Source: Argopecten irradians
Taxonomy: Eukaryota; Mollusca; Bivalvia; Pectinida; Pectinidae
Length of the DNA: 64,000 nt
Assembly: GCF_041381155.1 (NCBI RefSeq)
Contig: NC_091139.1
Span: 7,378,383 to 7,442,382, forward strand
Reading direction: 5' to 3'
Below, in pieces: positions 25,525 to 38,913 of the stretch (positions are counted from its first letter, which is position 1; the number at the start of each line of letters is the position of its first letter). Both the position numbers and the translations under genes were made by a program. The notes below the pieces were generated by a model. The model saw only the letters and a program-made list of their open reading frames with translations, ran no database searches and had not been told where the DNA came from.

Positions 25525-25705
25525 GTGATGCAGGGGTTTCATTATCTTTCAGGAGAGGCGGTACAATTGCAATTTCAGGGGGTACATTTCTATATACCAT
25601 CTGTATGCTATCTAATGTAATTAAGCCCAAATCAGGCGGTACCACAGCCAGGTTCAACCGGCAAAAAGTACCGGGTACCGCCTGATATTGAAACCCCTGG
25701 TGATG
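25525..25705. mobile_element. hAT-like MITE with 6-bp target duplication
   Basis: The element 25531-25699 begins CAGGGGTTTCA and ends TGAAACCCCTG, with AGGCGGTAC and GTACCGCCT further in. GTGATG flanks it directly on both sides. CAGGGG termini suggest hAT, though 6 rather than 8 target bases are visible. Confidence 0.78.
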
Positions 25706-26039
25706 CCAATGACTCCAACTTTCATTAGAACAAGTGACCTTAATTGTTACCATTAAATGGAATTTTCAATGCAGTCTTCGTAGGACTAGATTCTCCTTTT
25801 CCAAGAATATGTCCATGTGTGCAACATGTATATAACATAAAGCATAAGTATGTGACTTGTCTAACAGTAGACGTTCAGATAGAAAATAATTACACTGCAA
25901 AGATTTTGAAAGCATAGTGAAAACATACATTGTGGGACTTGCAAATTGGTCTTTCCTTCCATCCGTCTGTTAACAATTTTTGTTATCGTTATTTCTTAGA
26001 AAGTACTGAAGGGATCATTCACAAATTTCATTTGTATGT

Positions 26040-26510
26040 TCCCCTAGGGTTGTAGTTGTGCATATTGCGTTTTGGGACCAATCGGTCAACAAGATGGCCG
26101 CCATGTAGCCATCTTGGATTTTGATAGTTAAAGTTTGTTGTCGCTATTTCTCAGAAAGTGCTGAAGGGACCATTCTCAAATTATATTTAGGTTTCCCAAG
26201 GGCCCTAGTTATAGATATTACGTTTGGGACCGATCGATCTACAAGATGGCCACCATGCATCCAACTTGGATTTTAATAGTGAAAGTTTGTTATAGCTTTT
26301 CTCAGAAAGTACTGAAGGGATCATTCTCAATTTCATATATGTGTTTCCCTAGGGCCCTAGTTGGGCATATTGCGTTTTGGGACCAATTCGTCAACAAGAT
26401 GGCGGCCAGACCGCCATCTCAGATTTTGGTAGCTGAAGTTTGAAAAGTAGAGAAAAGATCGATCTTTCAATTGTCAGACATAGAGATCCTTCTGGGATCT
26501 CTTGTAATTT
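26040..26510 (+). repeat. Interspersed repeat made of three 153-bp units
   Basis: Units start near 26051, 26206 and 26359 with AGTTGTGCATATTGCGTTTT-like sequence, then CAACAAGATGGCCGCCAT and TTTCTCAGAAAGTACTGAAG. The block closes with AGAGATCCTTCTGGGATCTC. I recognise the type as a common molluscan dispersed repeat. Confidence 0.85.
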
Positions 26511-26663
26511 TATATAACCTTTAAGTTTTTAAAACCTGTAACAAGATAGTTATGTATTATTGGGTAAAGTGCCAAAACCTTCCACAATTTGAGATCATTC
26601 GAAAAGCAGTAAATATTGTGAAGACAAAAAGAATTTCTGAAAATAAGCAATCTAGATTTTGTC

Positions 26664-26940
26664 ATACAGTCAAACCTGTCTATATATGAAACAAATGAGG
26701 CATATAGGAAAATGTCCGTTATAGACAGGTGTCCTTTATATAGAGGTCATGGATTATATAGGGATCAAAGAGTCTATACAGTTCTTTTACACAAGTGTCT
26801 TTTATATAGAAGATAATTATAAGTAAGGGGACACATTACTATGCAGAAAGATCTATAAATATTATAAACCTTACATCAAGGTAATGGGTCCTTTATATAA
26901 CAGGTTTTTAATGTGTTGTAAAAAACTTGTATGACTGCAA
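26664..26940. mobile_element. MITE with CAGTCAAACCTGTCTATA ends, copy 1
   Basis: It starts ACAGTCAAACCTGTCTATAT and ends TATGACTGC, with repeated CTTTATATAGA/TCTATATAAAG-like segments inside. The copy at 46.73 kb shares both ends. Confidence 0.6.
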
Positions 26941-27061
26941 ATCACAAAATTAAATTGGTGTAAAAATGTTATTAGGGGCATCATACCATGGTTATATTGT
27001 TACTTACATTATAACATGATTATCCAAGATCTAGATGAGGGTTGGTAAAACTGAATTAGAA

Positions 27062-27296
27062 TTAATGTGAGGGGCTGCGGTGGTCAAGTGATTAAAATGT
27101 CTCGAGATATTACCACAAGTCCTCCACCTCTGGGGCAAGAGTTCAAATCCCATGTGGGGCAGTTGACAGTTGCTAGGTGCTGACAGCTGGTTGGTGATTT
27201 TTCTCCGGGTATTCCAGCTTTCCTCCACCAATAAACCTGGCATGTCCTTATATGACCCTGGCTGTTAATAGGACGTTAAACTAATAAAAACCAAAT
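27062..27296 (+). mobile_element. tRNA-derived SINE, copy 1
   Basis: The head GGGGCTGCGGTGGTCAAGTG carries an A-box-like site and GAGTTCAAATCCC is a B-box. The body follows with CTCCACCAATAAACCTGGCA and GGCTGTTAATAGGACG, ending AAACTAATAAAAACCAAA. This is the best preserved of several copies. Confidence 0.85.
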
Positions 27297-29277
27297 CATG
27301 TTTTTGTGAAAACACAACAGCTTATGTTAGGTACTGGTTTATTGCCTAAATGACTCTGCCTATTAGTAATACAGCTGATGACTACTTTGGGCTATTTATA
27401 ACACATAGGCGAAAAAAACCCCAAGATTTATAGTCTGTTAAACAAATGTGTCTTTGGCTGTAGCAAATTTGGTTATAGGTGTTTTCTGTGGACTGTAATC
27501 AAATTCTGAAACCAAGCAACTAGAACTTCAGATCCAATTATTGGTACAGAACTGTTACTAGTTGTTGTTAAGTTGTTTGACACCTTTTGGTGTTGATCAA
27601 TGTATTTATATATAGATACCATTGGACAAAATGTCTCTGTGCTTGACTGGCTATTCACAAAATACTGGCTCTAATCAGACCGTTTGTCTCTATTACCTGT
27701 GGGACTGATAGTGTTTTAACTTCATTTGTGTACAAACCAACACCTGAAACGATGCCATTTTAAGGTTTCACCAACAGTTTAGGACACCACTACCTAATGA
27801 GCTCGTTTTCTAGCTTCTAAATTTTTCAAAATGAACAATTTTCGTGACTTTTTTTTGCTTTCTTTTTTTTGTCTTGGAAATTTTGCAGCAATAAAAGAAA
27901 TACTGTGTATGTGCTACTTAGATTTGTAAACTGTTGAGATCTTCAATGAATGACAGTATTTTCTCCTAAATGGAGAGCTGTACTTTTACCCTCAAAATGA
28001 TCCATTTTCAGTATAATTAGTCAAAACTTGTTTTAAAAAAAATCAGAACTCAATTACCAAAGACTCAAGGACTTGCTATTAATATAAGCCAACAGAATTG
28101 AATGGATGACTTTTACTAGTAAAGTAAAAATGAAGAACCTTGACCTATTTCTTTTTCTTCTAAAGCTGCACAAAAAGTAAATATCATCTTTGAGACAGAT
28201 GCTAGTTGTTATAGGTTATTTTTTGGCACATATACCTTTAATGTTCCTGGGTCAATATTAGTTCAACACCAAGTGCGATGGTGTGAATTGTATAAGCATG
28301 CAGTTGATCTTGGGCTAAAACACAGAGCAATGAAGATTTTTTCGTTACAGATGTTTGTGAATGGTACACTGTGAATGTAAAGAGACATTAACTCTGGTAT
28401 TCATAATTATTGTTAATGAAATACACTTGTAAGAGAGAATCATAGCTAGTGTACTTGATGATACAAATGTAGTATGATAGGGTAGGGGTTATGACTTTCT
28501 GGTATAACACTATAGAAATACCTTTGTGGTCTGGTCTCAATTGATGTACTGGTAAAGTATTTATAAAGGTTACTCTGTATCTGTACCAGTATAATGTATA
28601 AGTGGGGAGGAGAGGATATAAAAATGTGGCTATGCACTGTGGTACTGATGATGAAGGCAGATCGGATAAATATGTGGCTAGGTCGTACGTATACTGATGA
28701 TGGCGGGGGTCGTGGGGTCGTACTGTCGAGTCCCAGAGGTCTATAAGTATAAGGACATATACTTGGATATGTGCTTTGATGGTCGACTGACTTAATGTTG
28801 TTTGTTATAAGATCTTGTCAACCATACTATTGGGTTTATTTAATGGTTTCATTCTTGGTAGTAGATATATTAATATACAGAAGGTAGAACATTGAGCCAT
28901 TGATCTATTTAAGGTACATAAAGGCGATAGTGACAGAAAGTTGACTAATTATAAAGCCATACAATCTTCCGTCGCCAATAGTAACTCCATTCACACAGAA
29001 TTATATTCTCGTGCCAGAGAAATGAGGTTATCAAAGATGAAAGGCAGAGTACAGATTGCGGCTTCAGATGAGTTGATCCTACATATTTCACAGCAATACA
29101 CCATGTCACTATGGAAGTCATTGTAAGTAATTTACCGGTGAGCTATTAGATATAGATCTGTGTAATATCTTCTTTCAATGGTGCTTTAAGTATATTGATG
29201 TATATGCCAAGTAAGGAATTTATCCTCACTTGACAGTCGCAATGGTGAGTACATTGTTTGTTTGTTTATTTGTTCTG

Positions 29278-29512
29278 TGTCTAATTCAGTTACAGCTAGA
29301 GTCATTCAAGGATATGCTAGGTTTAAGATGTGGGAGGGGAAATCGGAGTTCTTGGAGAAAAACCACCAACCTGTGATAAGTACGTACTTATATAAGTTAA
29401 AGTAACTTTAATTCTCCACATGGGATATCGATTCTAACATGAAACACAGAGGTGAAGGGCTGGGATAGTGATGACCTTTAACCTTATCTATACCACTTGG
29501 CCACCATGGCTC
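29278..29512 (-). mobile_element. tRNA-derived SINE, degenerate copy 4
   Basis: GGAGTTCTTGGAGAAAAACC and CCACTTGGCCACCATGGCTC keep the SINE order, but the B-box region is decayed. Confidence 0.6.
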
Positions 29513-30629
29513 TTTGGTTATATAGAGAGAACCGGACAATATCCTACTGCTTGTCTACTTATATCTGATGACACCACGTTTTTGATATGAGATAGTAAGT
29601 ATGTATACTGGTTTGCTGCCTATATGACTCTGACTGTAAGTTTCTGATACAACTGTACCAGGACTCTCTTGAACTCTACACTCTCAAGTATACATGCTTT
29701 CATCTCTAACAGCACCAGGAAGGAAGTACTATAGCATGCTTATACTGATCACAATCTACAAAAATGTAGAACATATGATATACCTAGGAAAACTCATATG
29801 TATAAATACATGGTCACTGGTAGACATGCAGTACTGCATTATATGTCCGTCAATCCGTTAGTGGTAATGGAGGTAACGTAACTAACGTTTTTGAAACACG
29901 TTTTGACCACAGAGACCTGAATTAGATATAGAAGTACCGAAGGGTTCAGTTCTGGGAATGTGTTGCTGATTTTACATGATAACGACTGAATTATCACCTT
30001 GAGAACGGCATTGATTGGAGTTGGTAAATATACATTCCTAAGTAACATATTAAATGAATGTTTATAGATCTAAACTGTTTTACCCATGAACTATTGAGCT
30101 ATCTTACCGACATACATATATGATAAGAGCAACAACAGGTGTGCTCTGACCAATTACAAATATTAAATGGTTATGTATATTCCTCTCTGACATATAAATA
30201 TAAATTTTGATGAATTAAAAAAATTTCATGCTGTATATATGATCATGACCTTGTGTAGTGCAAGACACTCTGGCCCTGACACCAGACTTAGAGATTGTGA
30301 CAGATAGATGTCTAGAGACTAAATCTGGTGTCTGGGCCATAGTATCTCCGCAGTATCCCTCCTTGTGGTAGACAAATACAAATACATGACACCACTTAAT
30401 CATCATTGTGTACTGAGAATGATTACAATTCTTAATCCCTAAAGAATTTAACATGTCACTCTAACAAATACATTCTCCCACTTAAACAGACAGGATCAAA
30501 AGAGTAGGTTATCCACGTCCTACCATTACTATAAGCACAGAGGAATCGACCAAGCAAGAACTTAGCAGTATCTGATGATATCTGATGTTATGATATATAC
30601 CCCATTGCTCCCTCCCCTGCAGGATCCCC

Positions 30630-30662
30630 GCCCCACCCAACCCAACCCCACCCCACCCCCTC
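30630..30662 (-). other. C-rich tract
   Basis: CCCCGCCCCACCCAACCC continues as repeated CCCCA; the minus strand has enough G runs for a quadruplex. A similar shorter tract is at 38523-38544. Confidence 0.55.
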
Positions 30663-31189
30663 TGACATTACGGTAACCAGGTCACTATACTCAGCTTTTG
30701 TAAAATGGTCAATAAAAACTCATTAGCTTTTAGATCAATTTTGTTTAAACTTGGTGATCAATTATTACAACACATGGATGTCTACAATTTGATAATCACA
30801 TGCTCCAGTAACAGTTACTATGGAAACATAATGGGGAAACATTTGGTTGCCATGGTCTCAAATAAGAGGTAGCGACAGGATTGATAGTTAGACTACTGTT
30901 AACATTTCTATTTCAGCAGTATTGGACAATATTGTATGTATATCCAATGTTACTAATTCTCTAATAACACCATATAGCTTTAATTATGAGATAATTCATT
31001 AATTACCACTTCATATTACTACTGTGTAGCTGGACAGTTGTTACCAGTACTGACCACCAACTGATCACCAATTGACCACCAACTGACCACCAGGTACCTA
31101 TATATAGCTACTTATTTTTGTCACTATGGGTTTGGTACCTGTTCATCACATTTGTAGTAAATAGGTATTAATTCAGCAGCTGTATGTAG

Positions 31190-31570
31190 TTGCCGTAATT
31201 AGCAACCAGGATGCTTAAAAAATCATAAGAAAGGGGGTTGCTTATTAGGGAACAGAAATGTAAGAAAAATCTGTAGAAATAGTCAGCCATATTTTAACTA
31301 TTTCTTTACTCATGGCGCATTAATCTGTCAAAGTAAACATGCATGTGACTTCTTTCTTTTGAGATGCATTACTATGTCATGCTTTACATGGGAAAGATAT
31401 GAAAGTTCATGTAAAATGGGATACAATGCCTATGTTATAAACATCACACATTTGTAAAACATTGTTTTGTCCATGGGATTGGGGGCATTTATATAATTTC
31501 AATTCCTTCTCCAGAAAAGAAAAGTGGTGTTTATAGAGGGAGGGGTGCTAATTATGGTGAGTACGGAATT
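31190..31570. mobile_element. Candidate TIR element, GCCGTAATTAGCAACC ends
   Basis: GCCGTAATTAGCAACC and GGTGCTAATTATGGTGAGTA are imperfect inverted ends, with GGGGGTTGCTTATTAGG and GGGAGGGGTGCTAATT near them. It ends about 40 bases before the 82-bp array. Confidence 0.5.
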
Positions 31571-31610
31571 CATCGGATCTTGTTGTCTCATATGGACTTC
31601 CAGCTTTAAG

Positions 31611-33802
31611 ATTGTCTGACAACTACATAGACTGTACCATGTATCCAGTCAGTGAAATAACACAAGGAATAGGCCATTCTTACATATACTTGATTGTCTG
31701 ATAACTACATAGACTGTACCATGCATCCAGTCAGTGAAATAACACAAGGAATAGGCCATTCTTACATATACTTGATTGTCTGACAACTACATAGACTGTA
31801 CCATGCACCCAGTCAGTGAAATAACATGAGGAATAGGCCATTCTTACATATACTTGATTGTCTGACAACTACATAGACTGTACCATGCATCCAGTCAGTG
31901 AAATAACACGAGGAATAGGCCATTCTTACATATACTTGATTGTCTGATAACTACATGGACTGTACCATGCATCCAGTCAGTGAAATAACACGAGGAATAG
32001 GCCATTCTTACCTATACTTGATTGTCTGACAACTACATAGACTGTACCATGCATCCAGTCAGTGAAATAACACGAGGAATAGGCCATTCTTACCTATACT
32101 TGATTGTCTGACAACTACATGGACTGTACCATGCATCCAGTCAGTGAAATAACATGAGGAATAGGCCATTCTTACATATACTTGATTGTCTGATAACTAC
32201 ATGGACTGTACCATGCATCCAGTCAGTGAAATAACACGAGGAATAGGCCATTCTTACATATACTTGATTGTCTGACAACTACATGGACTGTACCATGCAT
32301 CCAGTCAGTGAAATAACACGAGGAATAGGCCATTCTTACATATACTTGATTGTCTGACAACTACATAGACTGTACCATGCATCCAGTCAGTGAAATAACA
32401 CGAGGAATAGGCCATTCTTACATATACTTGATTGTCTGACAACTACATAGACTGTACCATGCATCCAGTCAGTGAAATAACACGAGGAATAGGCCATTCT
32501 TACATATACTTGATTGTCTGACAACTACATAGACTGTACCATGCATCCAGTCAGTGAAATAACACGAGGAATAGGCCATTCTTACCTATACTTGATTGTC
32601 TGACAACTACATGGACTGTACCATGCATCCAGTCAGTGAAATAACATGAGGAATAGGCCATTCTTACATTTACTTGATTGTATGACAACTACATGGACTG
32701 TACCATGCATCCAGTCACTCTTACATTTACTTGATTGTATGATAACTACATAGACTGTACCATGCATCCAGTCTGTGAAATAACACAAGGAATAGGCCAT
32801 GCATTCTTACATATACTTGATTGTCTGACAACTACATAGACTGTACCATGCATCCAATCAGTGAAATAACACGAGGAATAGGCCATTCTTACCTATACTT
32901 GATTGTCTGATAACTACATAGACTGTACCATGCATCCAGTCACTCTTACATTTACTTGATTGTCTGATAACTACATGGACTGTACCATGCATCCAGTCAG
33001 TGAAATAACACGAGGAATAGGCCATTCTTACCTATACTTGATTGTCTGATAACTACATGGACTGTACCATGCATCCAGTCAGTGAAATAAAATGATGAAT
33101 AGGCCATTCTTACCTATACTTGATTGTCTGATAACTACATGGACTGTACCATGCATCCAGTCAGTGAAATAACACGAGGAATAGGCCATTCTTACCTATA
33201 CTTGATTGTCTGATAACTACATGGACTGTACCATGCATCCAGTCAGTGAAATAACACAAGGAATAGGCCATTCTTACCTATACTTGATTGTCTGATAACT
33301 ACATAGACTGTACCATGCATCCAGTCACTCTTACATTTACTTGATTGTCTGATAACTACATGGACTGTACCATGCATCCAGTCAGTGAAATAACACGAGG
33401 AATAGGCCATTCTTACATATACTTGATTGTCTGACAACTACATGGACTGTACCATGCATCCAGTCAGTGAAATAACATGAGGAATAGGCCATTCTTACCT
33501 ATACTTGATTGTCTGATAACTACATAGACTGTACCATGCATCCAGTCACTCTTACATTTACTTGATTGTCTGATAACTACATGGACTGTACCATGCATCC
33601 AGTCAGTGAAATAACACGAGGAATAGGCCATTCTTACATATACTTGATTGTCTGACAACTACATAGACTGTACCATGCATCCAGTCAGTGAAATAACACG
33701 AGGAATAGGCCATTCTTACATATACTTGATTGTCTGACAACTACATGGACTGTACCATGCATCCAGTCAGTGAAATAACACGAGGAATAGGCCATTCTTC
33801 TA
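31611..33802 (+). repeat. 82-bp minisatellite, about 27 copies
   Basis: Units begin ATTGTCTGACAACTACATAG and include CCATGCATCCAGTCAGTG and GGAATAGGCCATTCTTAC. The period is 82 bases. Shorter units of about 57 bases, in which CAGTC is joined straight to ACTCTTACATTTAC, occur near 32716, 32937, 33324 and 33545. Confidence 0.97.
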
Positions 33803-35065
33803 ACATATACTGTTTATTATAGGAACCCATATAGCTAGCCTTGCAACTTTAGACATTGTACCTTAGGAACACATATACCAGTACTTGGAACATGTACTTA
33901 GAACACCTCATTGACTCTATATATGATTAATTACATTTATATATCTTACCAGCCAGTGAACTAATGACCAGTATTACGCACATGGTAGAGATGTTTATAT
34001 ACACTGACCAAGATTTAGTTGCATATTTTATAATCTCAGTGAATGTATTATAGTTTTGATAATTAAAGTCCCTTGGAAATTTCTGCCATGCATACATGGC
34101 ATGGGCTTGCATGCAGCCGATGTGTAGCGTGCGCATGCACTGAAGTGCAGGACGTCGTAGCTCTCTTGTCATGTCACATGTCCGCACATGAATGACAAAA
34201 ACATTAATGCAACATATTTGTAACTGATTGGTTGTATTTGTGAAAAAACATTAATGACATTTAAAATACTATAAATAGCCATATGTGAAAGGCAAATTCT
34301 TAGGATTTGATTGGTGTCTTCCTTTTGGCCTTGGAAGTTTAAAGTACTAATGCCATCATCACACTACATGCATTAATCATCATGTACAAAATGGTTTTAA
34401 AAATGGGTTATCTTTATATGTACCTTCACATCCTAGCATTATCTACAAAACATTTGTTGGTGTTAGTCGGTCGGCTATGATCCTTAATTCGTAGAATATG
34501 TTATTCTGGGAATGCCAGCTATATTTGGACTGTTGTATCTCTTAACAGATAGATATATGGTTAATTTGAGGCAAGCTAACGATAATTTGAGTCTGTACAA
34601 TTAGCTTTAATCTATACCAATTCCGCAGCAGATAATCTGGTAAATGTCTGTATTTACTGTCTTATTAACTCGACCTTTTCTTCATGTCTCCGCCATGCTT
34701 GTTAATTTACACATGGTCCACATGTAAACATGAAGTAAGCCACATGGGATTGTTGTTATGTCGGTCTACAGCTGGAATTCTCCACTGACACATATATTTA
34801 TGATTATATTTATATGATTATCTGTTGGGTTATTTATGTTTGGATATGTAAATATGTTTCATTTTATCGATATAGGAAGGGTTAATTGCGCATCAATAGG
34901 TAAACAGCCATTTTATCCTGGCAGTTTGATGGGAGCTGTAGGTTCCTAAGGAAACAATATAACTATATAAACCTGTTCATCACCCGCGGACAATAATTGA
35001 ACATGGATCCTGGCATTCTAGTCTATGAATTATACATTGTACCTGTCACTGTTGTAAACTACCTG

Positions 35066-35230
35066 TAAAAGGGATGCTGTGTTGACAGACAGTGGATATA
35101 TTTAATAGACAATATGACAGTAAAAGGGATGCTGTGTTGACAGACAGTGGATATATTTAATAGACAATATGACAGTAAAAGGGATGCTGTGTTGACAGAC
35201 AGTGGATATATCAAACAGACATTATGACAG
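35066..35230 (+). repeat. 55-bp tandem repeat, three copies
   Basis: Three units starting TAAAAGGGATGCTGTGTTGA at 35066, 35121 and 35176; the third diverges at its end. Confidence 0.93.
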
Positions 35231-35682
35231 CACGCTGAATAGTGTTGGAGGTCACTATGTATACCAGATTCTAGAGGTAGGTATCCTGTCATTTTAGAAT
35301 GAGAATTTGACCTTCTAATGGAAGTCTGTCTCTTATAACTATTTTGGTGTTAGGGCTGGGTGAACGTACGTGCTTCAGATCTGGATTAACTCACCTGGAA
35401 ATCAAAGGTAGACTGAATTATCCTACAGTATTCGATTATACCTTTATATGGGCATTTAATTAGTCGATGGATGGCTTAAGGCCTACAAAAGACAACAGAA
35501 TGGCAGAATAATTTAGAAATGGAAAGAGTTGATATAGGCTGCTATGGGGTCTGTTACTGCTTTGTATTATAGTGACCGGTGATCCCATACATAGAGAACT
35601 AAACAACCACTAGGAAAGGAACAGATAAAGGAAGGGGCATAATTATTTTTTCGTTAATCACTGATGGTGATACAAGGAAGTT

Positions 35683-35903
35683 TCAGTTTGGTTTTATTAT
35701 TTTTACATCCTATTAACAGACAGGGTCATGTAAGGACAAGCCAGGTTTGTTGGTGGAGGAAAACCGGAGTACCCGGAGAAAAACCACCAATCAGTACTTG
35801 GCAACAGCCCACATGGGATTTGAACCGGCATTCCAGAGGTGGAGGCCTTAAGCTTGTGGTAATATGTTGAGACATCTTAACCATTCGGCCGCTGCAGCCC
35901 CTA
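35683..35903 (-). mobile_element. tRNA-derived SINE, copy 2
   Basis: This is the reverse complement of the 27-kb SINE family: TCCTATTAACAGACAGGGTC, GGAGAAAAACCACCAA, GGGATTTGAACC (B-box complement) and the head GCGGCCGAATGG read on the minus strand. Confidence 0.88.
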
Positions 35904-37532
35904 AAGGAAGTTTCTGATTAAGTGATTATCATACATAATATTGTGTACATTAGAACATATGTTTTAAGTTATTTTGTTATGGAACCGCATATAAAAACAA
36001 AAACCTGAATTAAAGTAAATGAAATTCCATGTTTGAGGATGAATTAATTGCATTAAATTGTGTGTAAAGGAAAGATTATTATATTGTCTCAATTAAGGTC
36101 AAGAATGCTGTTGTTGAAAAACAAAATAACACCAAATGTTTGTTTATGTACCCCAGGAATTAAAAAACAACAATAAAACACAAAGGTACATGTATCTTGA
36201 AAAAGATATTTTCATTTGTACATGCTTATCTTTAAATTGAAAAATACCTAATAAACAAGCAATTCTACAAGTTCAAGTGAACATTTACATAATTGTTATA
36301 ATCTGTAATGCATGTCATCCATTTGAACAAAGATCTAGAGCTTTTTGTCTTTATATATCTACATCACATAAGATTTGGTATATAAACATGATATGGATCT
36401 ACTGATGATATTATCTATAGTGACAGAAAAGCCAGTCCTAAGTGTTCAGATTAGTCGTATTAATGTTTAATGACGAGATAAAGTGATTACACTCCCTCCC
36501 CATATGTTGTTTTTTGTGATTACACAAAGATCGGGTACAGGTACACGTTCACTGATGATCAAATATTGCGTGACTACATGAGTGGAGAAATAAGTGAAGT
36601 TGTATGTGTGTAAATGTTGACTAATTTGTCAAGCTGTCGAATGACAGGGATATATACTAGGTCTAATAAAAGCTTGAGACTGACTACAGATGGATGGTAA
36701 ACATGTGGAAGTATATATCCTGTATCTATAAATACTATGGTGGTTCAATATATAGCTTATACTTACGTAATGTTAGTGTTTTGATGGAACTATCATAAGT
36801 CGGTGGGTATGATATCATGTGATGATGATTTGTTTATAGGTGCATTGGTGTAATCTGTGATACAAGAAAACAGGTTGCTTGTACATATATCAGACGTTGA
36901 TCTATATGGTTTATTTACAAAAGTTCCATTCATCAATCTGTTTATTGCTGTTTTTGAAACAAATCTCAATGTACATATTCAGCTATTGTTCATAAGTTCC
37001 ATTCATCTGTATTATACATTTATGGCCCTTGTTGCAGTATGATATGAAGGTTTATTTACCTGTAGGTGTTATACTTCCGAGGGCTTGCCCAATGGAAATA
37101 TTACACCTGAGTGTAAAAAATAAATTCATATCACACTGCCACCGGACACATTGATTGTTTATTGCACTGAAAATAATGGTCGATTCATTATTTTTTTTTT
37201 GCTATGACATCTATGAAATGAGCAACCATTTTTGGATTCAACGTTTACTCTTTAGGCTTACTTTTTGAATAGGCTGAATTTGACTTCACTCACTTGACCC
37301 CTGTGACCTATATAGAATGCTGAGTGTTATAGCTGTATATGAATGACATTGATGGACAGGAACTTTATCAGGACATCTGCTGAGTGGGCATATAGTTTCT
37401 TCCTGTTTAGATGAAAGACGACACGTATATTGTGTATGTCGGTGTATACATGTACAATATGTATTGTGTATATTAATTATAATATTGCTGACTGTATAGC
37501 TTTTTATATAAAATACAAAGTACTCCTCTTTT

Positions 37533-37896
37533 TTAAAGATGTTCCACCGCTGTCAAACAGTATCTTTTCACTATCAAAAACAGGAGCAGACGATTTAGTA
37601 TTTTTCTTCAGTTACAAAAGTTACTTACTTTACACCATTACCACCATTGAAAAGTTTGAGCTTCTAATTTTCCTTCAAGTTAAAAATATGAAAAATAATT
37701 AATTGCATCCCGAAAAATTTCCGTGTCACTATATCCTATATGGAAGGAAGTACTGATTGCGCATGCACCAAAGGCGAAAGTAGTTATTTTATATTATTTT
37801 TTGTGTTAATTAGATATATTTATACACGATTAAACACCAATTATTGTTCAACTGAGGAATATCATTTATGCTTTGTCGGTGGTGGAGCATCTTTAA
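37533..37896 (-). mobile_element. TTAA-flanked MITE family A, copy 2 (inverted)
   Basis: The ends are TTAAAGATGTTCCACCGC and GGTGGAGCATCTTTAA, and the interior is the reverse complement of the copy at 5.6 kb. The shared interior and ends place it in one family. Confidence 0.88.
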
Positions 37897-38269
37897 TATA
37901 GAAAATTATAATATGATATATATAGGTCAAAGAAGTAATATCAACAGGATTTTACAGATGACACGGGATCCAATCAAACGCTGCCACTTGCCGAAGGGTA
38001 AATTGCGCTCCACTGTGATACATAGTTTAATATTTGTCTACTTTGTCCCGCATTACTGTTCATATCCTATTGTGTAATCGTGTTCGTTTTGTATGTCTTG
38101 ATAAAGGGGCAGATCGCCTCGAAAATTTGACAATTTTGTTTTGTCCACACGGTTGGAATTACTTCCTTGTCCCATATGATATATATATATAGTAAAAGTA
38201 CTGGTTTAAACATTATATGATTATGAATTTTAAGCAAGACCTAGAAAAGATGATTGCTTTTGACAAGCT

Positions 38270-38410
38270 TATTAGCAATTAGTATATCGGGAGAGTCTGT
38301 CTAGATTTCCGAGGGTCCTGGGTTTGAAACACAGTCTAGTCATGCGTATTCTGCTTTTACATGTAACACTTGTGCAAGCAATTGATAAAGGAATATCCCC
38401 ACCTGGTTTG
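38270..38410 (+). repeat. Possible SINE-like fragment with B-box-like site
   Basis: GGGTCCTGGGTTTGAAACAC contains a weak B-box. The flank AATTGATAAAGGAATATCCC recalls a retroelement tail. The evidence is thin. Confidence 0.25.
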
Positions 38411-38694
38411 TGAGTTGTGTACAAGTACAACTGGAAATAAAGGGAATTGGATGAAATTCAGTTGAAATAGGTAAGAGATTTGAGAATCCTTGATTCATTC
38501 ATAACCTTGTCCCCTAATTACTTCCCCCCCCTCCCCCATCCCCTTTGCTATGATTAAAACAAACAAAATTTTAACAGTATTCTATATATTTTGTCTTGTC
38601 CTTATTTTGATGTTTTGGTTTTCTAAAAAACAATGTTTTCAATCAAATTTGTCATAAATTCTTCTTCGTACATTGTACTGTAATAGGTGTAGGC

Positions 38695-38913
38695 TTTGTT
38701 AGTTTATCGTCCTATTAATAGCCAGGGTCATGTAAGGATGTGCCAGGTTTGTTGGTGGATGAAAGCCGGAGTATCTGGAGAAAAACCAATGACCAGCGGT
38801 CATGCAGTACCTGGCAACTGCCCCAGATGGGATTTGAACCGTATCCCAGAGGTGGAGGGCTTGTGGTAATATGTCGAGACATATCTTAACCACTCCGTTA
38901 CCACAACCTGATG
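38695..38913 (-). mobile_element. tRNA-derived SINE, copy 3
   Basis: It has the same order of landmarks as the copy at 35.7 kb: GTCCTATTAATAGCCAGGGT, GGAGAAAAACCAATGACCAG, GGGATTTGAACCGTATCC, then CCACTCCGTTACCACAACC. Confidence 0.88.

Larger units (their letters stand above)
27300..31189. other. Gene-free stretch
   Basis: AT-rich DNA in which, apart from the SINE copy at 29.3 kb, I recognise no exon or element. An open stretch at 28941-29126 has no family resemblance. Confidence 0.5.

Noticed and set aside
28941..29126. Small plus-strand exon near a possible GTAAGT donor
   Set aside because: No domain, no convincing acceptor and no neighbouring exon to join.
33243..33658. Two identical minus-strand open frames
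   Set aside because: They are readings of the 82-bp minisatellite and merely report its higher-order repeat.
31611..33802. CRISPR-like array
   Set aside because: Repeats are directly adjacent with no unique spacers, and the DNA is eukaryotic.
37040..37115. Small inverted repeat AGGTGTTATACTTCC / GGAAATATTACACCT
   Set aside because: Short and imperfect, with no second copy seen in the window; kept out of the feature list.
37868..38180. Retroelement coding remnant near AAAGGGGCAGATCGCCTCGA
   Set aside because: The sequence recalls a retroelement 3' end, but no catalytic motif or terminal repeat could be identified.
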